Under the pieces are notes generated by a model. It did not search any database and was not told where the DNA came from. It saw only the letters and a program-made list of their open reading frames with translations. A DNA stretch of 39,017 nt from Desulfovibrio legallii (GTDB lineage Bacteria > Desulfobacterota > Desulfovibrionia > Desulfovibrionales > Desulfovibrionaceae). The stretch spans positions 1 through 39,017 of the forward strand of contig NZ_FNBX01000023.1 in the NCBI RefSeq assembly GCF_900102485.1, in the 5' to 3' direction. Shown one piece after another: positions 25,495 to 35,791 of this stretch. The translations under genes were made by a program, and so were the position numbers. Within the stretch, counting starts at the first letter, position 1, and each line of letters starts with the position of its first letter.

Positions 25495-26218
25495 AAAACT
25501 GCTCCGCTCCTTTGTGCTGGCCGTCTGCATGTTTGCCGTTTCTGGCTGCGGCATCATTGACCTCATCTATCTGCCGCCGGCGGAAGACACCGCGCAAGAG
25601 ATATTTGAGGCCGCTAACGACGCCATGAGCGAGAAAAACTTTGTCCGCGCCGTGGAGCTTTATAATAAGCTGCGCGACAACTATCCCTTCAGTCCTTATA
25701 CGGTAGACGCCGAGCTTTCTCTGGCCGACGCCTATTATCTGGACGAAGAGTACGCCCTGGCGGCGGAAACGTACAAAGACTTTGAATCGCTGCACCCCCG
25801 GCATGAGGCCATACCCTATGTGCTCTACCAGACGGGCATGTCCCTCATGAAGCAATTCCATTCCATTGACCGGGCCACAACGGAGCTGGAAGCCGCTTAC
25901 GAATACTTCAACCGCCTGTGCCAGACCTTCCCCGACTCGCCCTACGTCAAGAGCGCGCAGGAGAATATGCTGGTCTGCCGCAAGCTCATGGCCGAACACG
26001 AACTGTATATCGCAGACGTGTTCTGGCACATGAAAAAGTATGGCCCTGCCTGGCACCGCTACGAGTACATCGTGCAGAACTTTAAAGACGTGCCGGAAGT
26101 GGCCGACCACGCCAAAGAAAAAAGCCTGGCCGCTTACCACAACTACCGTGAAGACCAGGCCACGCTGACGCGGGAAAAGCGCCAGGGCTCCTGGAAGGAG
26201 TGGTTTACCTGGCTGTAA
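25487..26218 (+). CDS. bamD: Outer-membrane assembly lipoprotein BamD
   Basis: A 243-residue lipoprotein with lipobox VSGC (Cys21), then a string of TPR-like units beginning AQEIFEAANDAMSEKNFVRAVELYNKLRDNYPFSPY, the typical BamD/YfiO start. Later units include DSPYVKSAQENMLVC and the closing helical segment. BamD is the essential partner of BamA in outer-membrane beta-barrel insertion. ATG at 25487 overlaps the end of trxB, and no strong Shine-Dalgarno is seen, so it probably depends on trxB translation. The linkage of bamD with trx genes is unusual compared with E. coli but easily explained by operon drift. Confidence 0.9.
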   Translation: MPKKLLRSFVLAVCMFAVSGCGIIDLIYLPPAEDTAQEIFEAANDAMSEKNFVRAVELYNKLRDNYPFSPYTVDAELSLADAYYLDEEYALAAETYKDFESLHPRHEAIPYVLYQTGMSLMKQFHSIDRATTELEAAYEYFNRLCQTFPDSPYVKSAQENMLVCRKLMAEHELYIADVFWHMKKYGPAWHRYEYIVQNFKDVPEVADHAKEKSLAAYHNYREDQATLTREKRQGSWKEWFTWL

Positions 26219-26274
26219 GCGTGCAGGGGCAGTGCGGCAGGCCCGGTTCCCGCCGCGCAACATTCTGAAAATTC

Positions 26275-26323
26275 AACCACCTTTTCCTGAGAAAGCGGCA
26301 GGCCTTCTCAGGGAAAGGTGGTT
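26275..26323. terminator. Long hairpin between bamD and the CDF gene
   Basis: A 19-bp stem with a single G-T pair: 26275-26293 pairs with 26305-26323, loop of 11 bases. It lies 56 bases after the bamD stop. T-run is absent on the plus strand; on the minus strand TTTT follows the hairpin after several bases, but no minus-strand gene ends here. Confidence 0.55.
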
Positions 26324-26364
26324 GCGCAACCGGCCCACGGCAGGCCCAGACCCGCGAGGGCGGC

Positions 26365-27816
26365 ATGGCATCCGCACCGGTACCCACATTCTCTCCAGAA
26401 AGCAGTGAAAAGCAGCGGGCCGCCGTGCTCTCCCTGCTGGCCGCGTTGGGGCTTACGTTACTTAAGCTGGCTGTGGGCCTTGCTACCAACAGCCTGGGCA
26501 TCCTTTCCGAAGCATTGCACAGCGGCCTGGATCTGCTGGCCGCGGCCATGACGCTGCTGGCCGTGCGCATTTCCGCCAAACCGGCGGACCAGGGGCATCC
26601 CTATGGCCACGGCAAGATAGAGAACCTCTCTGCCCTGGGGCAGACCCTGCTTTTGTTCCTGACCTGCGCCTGGGTGGTGCACGAGGGCGTATCACGCCTG
26701 CTTGCCGGTGCAAGCCCGGTGACGCCTTCTCTGTGGGGCGTGGGGGTCATGGCCGTATCCATGGCCGTGGACGTCAACCGCGTGCGCATCCTGCGCCGGG
26801 TGGCCCGCCGCTACAAAAGCCAGGCCCTGGAGGCCGACGCGCTACATTTTTCCACGGATATCCTGTCCTCGGCCGTGGTGCTGGCGGGGGTGCTGGCCGT
26901 CTGGCTGGCGGCGGTTCTGCGCCTGCCGGATCCGCTGCACAGGGTACTGGCGCAGGCCGATACCGTGGCCGCGCTGCTGGTGGCGGTGATTATCTTCCGG
27001 GCCAGCCTGCGCATGGCGGCTGCGGCGGTGAACACGCTTATGGATTCCGGTTCCGCCGCGGCGCAGCAGGAAGCAGTCCGCGCGGTGGAAGCCGTGCCTG
27101 GCATTGCGGAGGTGCGGCGGGCGCGGGTGCGGACCAGCGGGCCGCAGAATTTTGTGGATCTGACGGTGGGCGTTGCGCCGGGCCTGCGCGTTGCCGACGG
27201 GCACCGCCTGGCTCACGAAGCCGAAGTGGCCGTGGCTGCGGTATTGCCTGGAGCGGACGTCACCGTGCATGTGGAGCCGGCCAGAGTCAAGGCTGCGGAC
27301 AATCCCTTTGCCGTGGTGCAGCGGCTGGCCTCGGAACACGGCCTTTCCGTGCACAACGTGCACATCTTCCATGCCGATGCGGGCGCGCGCATTGAGCTGC
27401 ATGTGGAACTGCCGGGCGGCATGCCTTTTGTTCAGGCCCACGCCCAGGTGGGCGCGTATGAGGCGGATCTGCATAAGGCTCTGCCGGGCGTGGAGGTGCT
27501 GAGCCATCTGGAGCCGGAAAACCCCGCCGCCGAGCAGGAAGCGGGTGCGGCTGTTTCCGTGCCCTTTGCGGATATGGCCTGGGCGCAGATCCGCGCCGCC
27601 GCGGCCCAGGAGCCGCTGGTCAGCAACCCGCACCGCTTTTCCACCTACACCTTGCCGGAGCAGGGCGTCTGCCTTTCCTTTCACTGCGCCGTCAACGGCG
27701 GGCTCAGCGTGGAGGAGGCCCATACGGTCTGCAACCGTCTGGAGCAGCGGATCCGCGCCGCCGTTCCCATGGTGGGGCGCATCGTCATTCATCTGGAGCC
27801 GGAAGCCGCGGCCTGA
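26365..27816 (+). CDS. Cation diffusion facilitator with three tandem C-terminal domains
   Basis: A 483-residue CDF transporter, much longer than the usual ~300. Six membrane helices in the first 230 residues carry the metal sites: His52/Asp56 (HSGLD) in helix 2 and His161/Asp165 (HFSTD) in helix 5, the HxxxD/HxxxD pattern linked to zinc in this family. HPYGHGK at 78-84 is the conserved loop. After that come three copies of the cytoplasmic dimerisation domain, roughly 231-305, 312-384 and 404-479, each ending in a strand such as VHVEP, SHLEP or IHLEP. The normal number is one. It likely exports Zn2+ or another divalent metal by proton antiport. No clear Shine-Dalgarno is seen before this ATG. 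Confidence 0.9.
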   Translation: MASAPVPTFSPESSEKQRAAVLSLLAALGLTLLKLAVGLATNSLGILSEALHSGLDLLAAAMTLLAVRISAKPADQGHPYGHGKIENLSALGQTLLLFLTCAWVVHEGVSRLLAGASPVTPSLWGVGVMAVSMAVDVNRVRILRRVARRYKSQALEADALHFSTDILSSAVVLAGVLAVWLAAVLRLPDPLHRVLAQADTVAALLVAVIIFRASLRMAAAAVNTLMDSGSAAAQQEAVRAVEAVPGIAEVRRARVRTSGPQNFVDLTVGVAPGLRVADGHRLAHEAEVAVAAVLPGADVTVHVEPARVKAADNPFAVVQRLASEHGLSVHNVHIFHADAGARIELHVELPGGMPFVQAHAQVGAYEADLHKALPGVEVLSHLEPENPAAEQEAGAAVSVPFADMAWAQIRAAAAQEPLVSNPHRFSTYTLPEQGVCLSFHCAVNGGLSVEEAHTVCNRLEQRIRAAVPMVGRIVIHLEPEAAA

Positions 27817-27848
27817 GGCCGCAGTCGGCGCGAGCCCTCTTTGCCCTG

Positions 27849-28484
27849 TTACGTAAGCGCGTTTTCCTGTGCCGCTTCTGCCGCCGTGGCTGCAGCCTCT
27901 GCGGGGTCAGTCGCACCGGCGGCGGCAGCGAGGCCGCGCCACAGCTCATCCAGGCCAAGCCCCGTGGCGGCGGCGGTGAGCAAGGGGCGGCGGGGCAACA
28001 GCAGTTCCCATTCCTTTTGTCTGGCGGCGCGTTCGCGCTGGCTGCACTTGTCCGCCTTGGTAAGTACGGGCAGCAAGGGCAGGCCGTGGACGCGGGCAAA
28101 GTCCACCAGATTTTTGTCCAGTTGCTGCGGCGGCAGGCGGCAGTCCAGCAAAAGGGCCAGGGCGCGCAAAGCCCGGCAGCCGAGGAAGTATTTTTCCATC
28201 AGCCTGGCCCACTTCTCGCGCTCCGCATGGCTGGCGCGGGCATAACCGTAGCCGGGCAGATCCACCAGATAAAAGCCCGCCGGCTCCACCCGGTAAAAAT
28301 TGATGGAGCGCGTCTTGCCCGGCGTGGCGCTGACCTTGGCCAGCTTGCGGCGGCCGGCCAGAGCGTTGAGCAGGGAGGACTTGCCCACGTTGGAGCGTCC
28401 GGCCAGGGCGATCTGCGCCTCGGGACGGTCCATGAGCTGCGCGGGGGTGTAGACCGTGGCTTCCAGGGCGAGGGTAGGGCGCAT
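27849..28484 (-). CDS. engB: Ribosome-biogenesis GTPase EngB (YihA/YsxC)
   Basis: A 211-residue GTPase of the EngB family, needed for large-subunit maturation. G1 [10 protein letters not shown]2-like [12 protein letters not shown]3 DLPGYGYA (the EngB form), and G4 TKADK are all visible. The C-terminal ~25 residues are an Ala/Glu-rich tail not usual for the family. The start ATG at 28484 has GAGG six bases upstream. It is alone on the minus strand between the CDF and efp genes, with its 5' end facing efp. Confidence 0.95.
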   Translation of the reverse strand: MRPTLALEATVYTPAQLMDRPEAQIALAGRSNVGKSSLLNALAGRRKLAKVSATPGKTRSINFYRVEPAGFYLVDLPGYGYARASHAEREKWARLMEKYFLGCRALRALALLLDCRLPPQQLDKNLVDFARVHGLPLLPVLTKADKCSQRERAARQKEWELLLPRRPLLTAAATGLGLDELWRGLAAAAGATDPAEAAATAAEAAQENALT

Positions 28485-28516
28485 AAAAACCTCATGTGTT
28501 GCTTGAAGGGGACGCC

Positions 28517-28544
28517 TTGACAAGCGCCTTGCGTTGGATAAGAA
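28517..28544 (+). promoter_or_regulatory. Possible promoter for efp
   Basis: TTGACA (28517-28522), a 16-base spacer and TAAGAA (28539-28544). It lies 170 bases before the efp start and points away from engB. The -10 is weak, so this is only tentative. The rest of 28485-28712 shows no other gene-like feature. Confidence 0.35.
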
Positions 28545-28712
28545 GTATGGATTCACAGCGCTGCCTTTCGGCAGGCGTTTTTCACGGTAGCCGCTCTCGC
28601 TTCCCTTGGCAAATGCCGGTTGTCCCGGTCGCCCGGCGGCGCGGAACCTACGGGGCGCGGCCTGTACAGGCTGCGGCGGCCGGACGCATCCGAATTTTAT
28701 GGAGGAAAACCC

Positions 28713-29270
28713 ATGTATTCGACCACGGATTTCCGCAAGGGCCTGAAGATTGAAGTGGAGGGCACCCCGTACGAAATTGTGGAATTTCAGCACTTCAAGC
28801 CCGGCAAGGGCGGGGCCATGGTGCGCACCAAGCTGCGCAACATCCTCACCGGCCGGATGCAGGACATCACCTTCCGCTCCGGCGAAAAAGTGGGCAAGCC
28901 CGACCTGGAAAGCCGCGACATGCAGTTCCTCTACCGTGAGGGCGAGGATCTTATCTTCATGGATATGACCACCTACGAGCAGATGCAGATGCACATCGCC
29001 ACCACCGACGGCAAGGAAGGCTTCCTCAAGGACGGCCAGGAATGCCGCGTGCTGCTTTACAAGGGCAGCCCCCTGGACGTGGACATTCCGCTGAGCCTGG
29101 TCCTGCAGGTGGTGGAGACCGAGCCCGGGGCCAAGGGCGATACGGTGAGCAACGTCACCAAGCCCGCCAAGCTGGAAACCGGCATTACGGTTCAGGTGCC
29201 CATTTTTGTCAATGAGGGCGACCGCATCAAGGTGGACACCCGCACTAAGGAATACCTGGGTCGGGAGTAG
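28713..29270 (+). CDS. efp: Elongation factor P
   Basis: A 185-residue EF-P of normal length, which rescues ribosomes stalled at polyproline. It starts [17 protein letters not shown] and carries the KPGKGGA loop with Lys32, the position of the modified lysine in many bacteria. [21 protein letters not shown] near the C-terminus is the domain III signature. GGAGG stands seven bases before the ATG. The next gene, ftsK, begins within about 30 bases of the stop. Confidence 0.97.
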   Translation: MYSTTDFRKGLKIEVEGTPYEIVEFQHFKPGKGGAMVRTKLRNILTGRMQDITFRSGEKVGKPDLESRDMQFLYREGEDLIFMDMTTYEQMQMHIATTDGKEGFLKDGQECRVLLYKGSPLDVDIPLSLVLQVVETEPGAKGDTVSNVTKPAKLETGITVQVPIFVNEGDRIKVDTRTKEYLGRE

Positions 29271-29293
29271 TCCTGTCCAGGGAGGGTAGCCCT

Positions 29294-31801
29294 ACGGATT
29301 CCCACAAGTTCAGTCGCGAGCTTTTCGGCCTTTTCCTGCTGTTCTGGGCTCTGCTGCTGCTGCTCAGTCTGGTCAGCTTTGACGCCAATGATCCAAGCCT
29401 CAATCATGTGGTCAGCGGCGCGGCGGTAGTGCGCAACAAGGCAGGCCTGTTCGGCGCGTATGCCGCGGGCTTTCTCAACGACGTATTCGGCGTGGTGGCC
29501 CTGCTGTGCCCCCTGGCTTTCGGGGCGCTGGGCGCGGCGTGCATTTCCTCGGCCTACAGTCTGCACTGGCTGCGCTGGTGCGGCTTCTTCCTCATGACCA
29601 TCTGTCTGCTGGTTATGGCCGCGGCCTGGGATTTTTCCGTGGGCGATCTCTGGGGCGGCGGCATGGTGGGCAATGCCCTGCACCACAATGCCAGCCGCTA
29701 CCTGAGCCCCGGCGGCTCGGCCCTGCTCTGGATTTTTGTGGCCCTGATGGGCACGCAGCTTGCGGGCAACATTTCCTGGTTCGCTCTGACCGGGCGGCTG
29801 GGCCGCTGGCTGCACGCCCGCTGGCTGGCCTGGCGGGAAAAGGCCGATCAGGAAGCAAAAACGTCTTACCGTGCAGCCGAGGCTGCGCCCGCCATGCCGG
29901 ACGCCGCGGCCGAGGGCCCGGAAGACAATTCGTTTGCGGCCCGGCTGCGGGCCCGGCTGCACCTGCCTTCGCGGGAATTCTGGACCGGGCTGCGGGACAG
30001 GCTGGGCGACATCCGGCCCACGGCCGACCGCCTGCCCAAGGTTTATGAAGAGAACGGCGCGGAAGGGGCCGCCCCGCAGCACGCCGCCGCTGCGAACCTG
30101 CATGGGGCAGGGCAGGGCGACGCCGCCGCGCCGCAGGTTGCGCCTTCTTCTGTGCCGCAGGACGACGACGATCCCTTCCCCGTAACCGAAACCTTCGGGC
30201 CCGTGGCGGCTTCCCCGCAGTCTGCGGCAAGCGCTGCGGCGGCCCAGGCCGCCGCAGGCGCAACGCCCGTGCCCGCCCCTCAGGCGGCTTCCCCCGCCCC
30301 AGCGGCCGCGGCGCAACCTTCGCGCGGCGGCGTGCGTGCAGCCCTGGCGCCCCTGCTGGGCAAAAAGGCCCCCATCCCGCTGCCCAGCCTGGATCTGCTT
30401 GCGCCTCCGGCCAAAACCCCGGCCGGCCCCGCCAGGGAGGACAGGGAGGCGCGGGGCAAGGCGCTCATAGCCTGCCTGCGGGATTTTGACATTCAGGGCG
30501 AGCTGGTGCGCATTACGCCGGGCCCGGTGGTCACCATGTATGAGGTGCGCCCGGCCCCCGGCATCCGGGTAAGCCGCATCGCCAACCTGAGCGACGATCT
30601 TGCCCTGGCCCTCAAGGCCATTGCCGTGCGCATCCAGGCCCCCATCCCCGGCACAGACACCGTGGGCATTGAGATCCCCAACGAGAACCGGGAGACGGTC
30701 AACTTCCGCGAGCTGGCGGCCAGCGAGGCCTTCCGCAAGGGCTGCGGCCCCCTGACCATGATCCTGGGCAAGGATATTGCGGGCCAGCCGTATATGGCGG
30801 ATCTGACCCGCATGCCGCACCTTCTGGTGGCCGGGGCTACGGGCGCGGGCAAAAGCGTCTGCCTCAACGGCATCCTCATCAGTCTGCTTTACCGCACCCA
30901 GCCGGAGGATTTGCAGCTTCTGCTGGTGGACCCCAAGCGCATTGAAATGGCCGTTTACGCGGACGAGCCGCATTTGGTGCATCCTGTGGTCACGGAAATG
31001 AGCGAGGCCAAGAACGCTCTGGACTGGGCCGTGCACGAGATGGACCGCCGCTACGAGGCCATGGCCCGCCTGGGCGTGCGCAACGTGGCGGGCTTCAACC
31101 AAAAACTCGCGGCGTACAAAAATGACCTGCCGCCCGATTTCGCCGATCTGGAGCCTTTGCCCTATCTGGTCATTGTCATCGACGAGCTGGCGGATCTGAT
31201 GATGACCGCCGCCCGTGAGGTGGAGACCAGCATCGTGCGCCTGGCGCAGCTGGCCCGCGCTGCGGGCATCCATATGATTCTGGCCACCCAGCGCCCCAGC
31301 GTGGACGTGGTTACCGGCCTGATCAAGGCCAACTTCCCCTGCCGCATTTCGTTTCAGGTCACTTCCAAGCACGATTCGCGCACCATTCTGGATCAGGTGG
31401 GCGCGGAGCACTTGCTGGGCCGCGGCGACATGCTCTTCAAACCCAGCGGCGGCCGTCTGCTGCGTCTGCACGGCCCCTTCCTGAGCGATGAGGATGTGCA
31501 GCGCGTGGTGGGCCACTGGAAGCGCCATCTGAACCCCGCCTACAAGGTGGACTTCGCCCAGTGGAGCCCGGAGGGCGCGGCCGGAGGCGGCGCCGGCGGC
31601 GGGGGCGGCGACGCTGCCCAGGACCCCCTGTACGGTGAAGTGCAGGTTTTTGTGAGCGAGCAGGGCAGGGCCTCCATTTCCCTGGTACAGCGGCGCTTCA
31701 AAATTGGCTTTAACCGCGCTGCCCGGCTGGTGGAACAGCTGGAACAGGACGGCATCATCGGCCCTGCCGACGGCAGCAAGCCCAGGGCTGTGGTGAAATA
31801 A
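29294..31801 (+). CDS. ftsK: DNA translocase FtsK with a non-standard start codon
   Basis: An FtsK/SpoIIIE translocase, about 835 residues if it starts at the ACG at 29294. There are about four membrane helices; the first (FGLFLLFWALLLLLSLVSF) begins at about residue 10. A low-complexity linker (~200-370) follows, then the motor: Walker A GATGAGKS (about 514), Walker B VIDELADLMM (about 630) and RPSVDVVTGLIKANFPCRISF. The last 55 residues form the gamma winged-helix, ending in a GFNRAARLVEQLEQDGIIG segment. It pumps chromosome DNA at the septum. No ATG, GTG or TTG lies in frame between the TAA at 29246 and this helix. The first standard start is the GTG at 29408, which would delete helix 1. 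The GGAGGG at 29281 is spaced right for ACG; CTG at 29273 is a second choice. Confidence 0.85.
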   Translation, partial: TDSHKFSRELFGLFLLFWALLLLLSLVSFDANDPSLNHVVSGAAVVRNKAGLFGAYAAGFLNDVFGVVALLCPLAFGALGAACISSAYSLHWLRWCGFFLMTICLLVMAAAWDFSVGDLWGGGMVGNALHHNASRYLSPGGSALLWIFVALMGTQLAGNISWFALTGRLGRWLHARWLAWREKADQEAKTSYRAAEAAPAMPDAAAEGPEDNSFAARLRARLHLPSREFWTGLRDRLGDIRPTADRLPKVYEENGAEGAAPQHAAAANLHGAGQGDAAAPQVAPSSVPQDDDDPFPVTETFGPVAASPQSAASAAAAQAAAGATPVPAPQAASPAPAAAAQPSRGGVRAALAPLLGKKAPIPLPSLDLLAPPAKTPAGPAREDREARGKALIACLRDFDIQGELVRITPGPVVTMYEVRPAPGIRVSRIANLSDDLALALKAIAVRIQAPIPGTDTVGIEIPNENRETVNFRELAASEAFRKGCGPLTMILGKDIAGQPYMADLTRMPHLLVAGATGAGKSVCLNGILISLLYRTQPEDLQLLLVDPKRIEMAVYADEPHLVHPVVTEMSEAKNALDWAVHEMDRRYEAMARLGVRNVAGFNQKLAAYKNDLPPDFADLEPLPYLVIVIDELADLMMTAAREVETSIVRLAQLARAAGIHMILATQRPSVDVVTGLIKANFPCRISFQVTSKHDSRTILDQVGAEHLLGRGDMLFKPSGGRLLRLHGPFLSDEDVQRVVGHWKRHLNPAYKVDFAQWSPEGAAGGGAGGGGGDAAQDPLYGEVQVFVSEQGRASISLVQRRFKIGFNRAARLVEQLEQDGIIGPADGSKPRAVVK

Positions 31802-31886
31802 CCCGTTTCGCCTGCGGCCCCCTCGGCCGCCGGTCCCAAAAGGGCGCGCCCGCGCCCGGCAAGGCGGCCCTGGCCGCGGAGGAACT

Positions 31887-32558
31887 ATGCGCGCATTGGC
31901 CCTGGCATTTCTGGCTTTGGTCCTGTGGCTGCCCGCCCCGGCGGCAGGTGCGGCCGATCCCCTGGTGCAGACGATCCAGGCCCGTTACGAAAAGTTGCAG
32001 GCCTTTTCCGCCACGTTTACGCAGGCCCTCAGCCACAAGGAAAGCGGCGCTACAGAGCAGCGGCAGGGCACGCTGCTGTTCCAGAAGCCCTTGCGCATCC
32101 GCTGGCAGACGGCGCGGCCCCATGAAGAAACCCTGGTGGTTACGGACAAAGAAATCTGGGACTACCTGCCCGATGAAGAGGTGGCCTACCGCTACCCCCC
32201 CAGCCTGGTGCAGGATTCGCGCAGCATTATCCAGGTCATTACCGGGCAGGCCGCCCTTACCAAGGATTTTGACATCAAAAATGAAGGCCAGGAGGATGGG
32301 CTCGTCAGGCTGCGCCTCTTCCCCAAGGAACCTTCGCCGCAGATGGTGGAGGCCGTCATCTGGGTGGAACAGGGCACGGGCTACATTCGGCGAGCCAGGA
32401 TCACAGATTTTTACGGCAACGGCAACGAGGTGCGCTTTACGTCCTTTACCCCGGACGCCCGGCTGGAGTCCGGCGCGTTCCGCTTTGCCCCGCCCAAGGG
32501 CGTGGAGGTGGAGGACCGCATCGACCGCAACGTGCCTGAACGGGAACTTTTTAAATAG
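31887..32558 (+). CDS. lolA: Outer-membrane lipoprotein carrier protein LolA
   Basis: A 223-residue periplasmic protein. A cleavable signal peptide (hydrophobic part to about residue 20, cleavage near AAG-AADP) is followed by the LolA fold: VQTIQARYEKLQAFSATFTQ at the start of the mature part, then GTLLFQKPLRIRW and VTDKEIWDYLPDEE. LolA ferries lipoproteins from LolCDE to the outer membrane. GGAGG lies six bases before ATG. Follows ftsK by 85 bases, probably in the same transcript. BamD and several lipoproteins in this window would be clients. Confidence 0.92.
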   Translation: MRALALAFLALVLWLPAPAAGAADPLVQTIQARYEKLQAFSATFTQALSHKESGATEQRQGTLLFQKPLRIRWQTARPHEETLVVTDKEIWDYLPDEEVAYRYPPSLVQDSRSIIQVITGQAALTKDFDIKNEGQEDGLVRLRLFPKEPSPQMVEAVIWVEQGTGYIRRARITDFYGNGNEVRFTSFTPDARLESGAFRFAPPKGVEVEDRIDRNVPERELFK

Positions 32559-32662
32559 TCCAACCGCGCGGCCGCCTCGGTAAAAAATACCCGGGTGTGT
32601 AAAAGTTACCCACTTTGACGCAGGGCTTTGCCCGCGCAGCGGCGAAACCCCAGAGCGCCGCA

Positions 32663-32691
32663 TTGTATTTCAGCCGAATATGGCATAGAGT
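32663..32691 (+). promoter_or_regulatory. Sigma70-type promoter for the S1 protein and degP
   Basis: TTGTAT (32663-32668), a 17-base spacer and TAGAGT (32686-32691), with about 42 bases to the ATG at 32734. Tentative but correctly placed. No clear terminator is seen after lolA. Confidence 0.45.
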
Positions 32692-32733
32692 ATTCAACTT
32701 AGGTACGAAATCCGCTTGTGAAGGAGCAGGAAG

Positions 32734-34218
32734 ATGATTGAGGAGAAAACCCCGGCCGCCGCGCCGGAGGAAGGCGTTGAAGATTTTGCCGCGCTGCTGG
32801 CGGCCCACGAGGCTACGGCGGGGCGTCTGCAGCCGGGCCAGAAAGTGGAAGGCACGGTTATCGCCATCAGCGGTGACAATGTCTTTGTGGACGTGGGCAT
32901 CAAGGTGGACGGCATCATGGACCGCAAGGACATTCTGGACGCCGAGGGCAACGAGACGGTTAAGCCCGACGACAAACTGGAAGCCTGGGTCATCGGCGTT
33001 TCTCCGCAGGAGATCCGCCTCTCCCGCTCCATGAGCGGCAGCGGCGTGGCGGCGCTGGAAGAGGCCCGGGACAGCGGCGTGCCCGTGGACGGCCGTGTGG
33101 CGGCTGTCTGCAAAGGCGGCTACACCATTGAGGTGCTGGGCAAAACCGCTTTCTGCCCCGGCAGCCAGATCGGCGCTTCCGCTTCGGACGCCGAAGGCCT
33201 GGTGGGCCGCACGCTGCAGTTTGTGGTCACCAGGGTGGAGAACCGCGGCCGCAATATCGTGGTTTCGCGCCGCGCGCTCCTGGACCGCGAGCGGCAGGAA
33301 AGCCTGGAGGCCCTGCTCCAGACCCTCAAGGTGGGCGATACGGTGGAAGGTGCGGTTACCCGCCTCGCGCCTTTTGGCGCGTTTGTGGAGCTGGCCCCGG
33401 CCGTGGAGGGCATGATCCACATTTCCGAGCTTTCCTGGTCCCGGGTAAGCGCACCGGACGAGGCCGTGAGCCTCGGCGACGTGGTGCGGGCCAAGGTGCT
33501 CAGCCTGGATAAGGACAAAAAAGGCCAGGTGCGCATAGCCCTTTCGCGCAAGCAGGCCGAGGGCGACCCCTGGCAGGATGTGGCCCAGCGCCTTGTCCCC
33601 GGCGAAGTGGTGCCCGGCAAGGTGGTGCGGCTCGCCCCCTTTGGGGCCTTTGTGGAAGTGCTGCCCGGGGTGGAAGGCCTGGTGCACATTTCCGAGATGT
33701 CCTGGGGCAAACGCGTGCTCAAGGCTGAGGAGGTGGTGCAGCCTGGGGACGCCGTTTCCGTGAAGATCAAGGACGTCAACCCTGAGGCCCGCCGCATCTC
33801 CCTGAGTCTGCGCGAGGCTGAGGGCGACCCCTGGCAGGACGCAGCCCAGCGCTTCCCCGTGGGCGCCAGCGTTGACGGCACGGTGGAAAGCCGCAGCCAG
33901 TACGGCCTGTTCGTCACGCTCGCGCCGGGCATTACCGGCCTTTTGCCCGCCGGGGTGCTCAAAAATTCCAAGAACGCCGCCCAGTACAGTAAATTGGACA
34001 AAGGCGACGCCGTGACCCTGATAGTGCAAAATATGGACCCGGCGGCGCGGCGCGTTAGCCTGGCCCCCGAAGGCTCGGAAGCCGCGGAAATGGCCGAAGA
34101 TAAGGCCTGGCGGCAGCACGCCAGGGCCGCTGGCGGCCACTCCGGCGCGGGGAGCGCCGGAAGCATGGGGACGAGCATTATGGCACAGGCTTTGCAAAAG
34201 GCTCTGCAAAAAAAATAG
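32734..34218 (+). CDS. S1 RNA-binding domain protein, ribosomal S1-like, five domains
   Basis: A 494-residue protein built of five S1 (OB-fold) domains, at about residues 35-102, 119-189, 204-275, 290-362 and 375-445. Domains 3 and 4 are the strongest, with LAPFGAFVELAPAVEGMIHISELSW and LAPFGAFVEVLPGVEGLVHISEMSW; domain 2 is degenerate. A Glu/Ala-rich start and a flexible Gly/Ser/Lys tail flank them. Full-length S1 has six domains and about 550-580 residues, so this may be a second S1-type protein or a shortened S1. It probably binds mRNA. AAGGAG is eight bases before ATG. Next gene degP follows after 13 bases. Confidence 0.88.
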   Translation: MIEEKTPAAAPEEGVEDFAALLAAHEATAGRLQPGQKVEGTVIAISGDNVFVDVGIKVDGIMDRKDILDAEGNETVKPDDKLEAWVIGVSPQEIRLSRSMSGSGVAALEEARDSGVPVDGRVAAVCKGGYTIEVLGKTAFCPGSQIGASASDAEGLVGRTLQFVVTRVENRGRNIVVSRRALLDRERQESLEALLQTLKVGDTVEGAVTRLAPFGAFVELAPAVEGMIHISELSWSRVSAPDEAVSLGDVVRAKVLSLDKDKKGQVRIALSRKQAEGDPWQDVAQRLVPGEVVPGKVVRLAPFGAFVEVLPGVEGLVHISEMSWGKRVLKAEEVVQPGDAVSVKIKDVNPEARRISLSLREAEGDPWQDAAQRFPVGASVDGTVESRSQYGLFVTLAPGITGLLPAGVLKNSKNAAQYSKLDKGDAVTLIVQNMDPAARRVSLAPEGSEAAEMAEDKAWRQHARAAGGHSGAGSAGSMGTSIMAQALQKALQKK

Positions 34219-34231
34219 CAAGGAGCTTTCC

Positions 34232-35650
<1,419 letters not shown>

Positions 35651-35688
35651 GCGCATCATTCTTTTGCTGCGGGCAACCTGCAGCGTCC

Positions 35689-35725
35689 ACAGGGGCATCC
35701 CTTGACGGGGTGCCCCTGTTTTTCT
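35689..35725 (+). terminator. Rho-independent terminator after degP
   Basis: A 13-bp stem with one G-T pair: 35689-35701 (ACAGGGGCATCCC) with 35707-35719, a five-base loop TTGAC, then TTTTTCT. It begins 38 bases after the degP stop. A textbook intrinsic terminator. Confidence 0.93.
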
Positions 35726-35791
35726 ATTATATCACATCGTTATTTTTATTTTTGTCGCGGCGCACGCAGGCCTGCGGCGGCAGGGAAAAAC

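Noticed and set aside
27849..28994. engB read as a 381-residue protein with an N-terminal extension
   Set aside because: The extension runs over the efp start and promoter and has no similarity; the ATG at 28484 has a proper ribosome-binding site and begins the EngB-like part.
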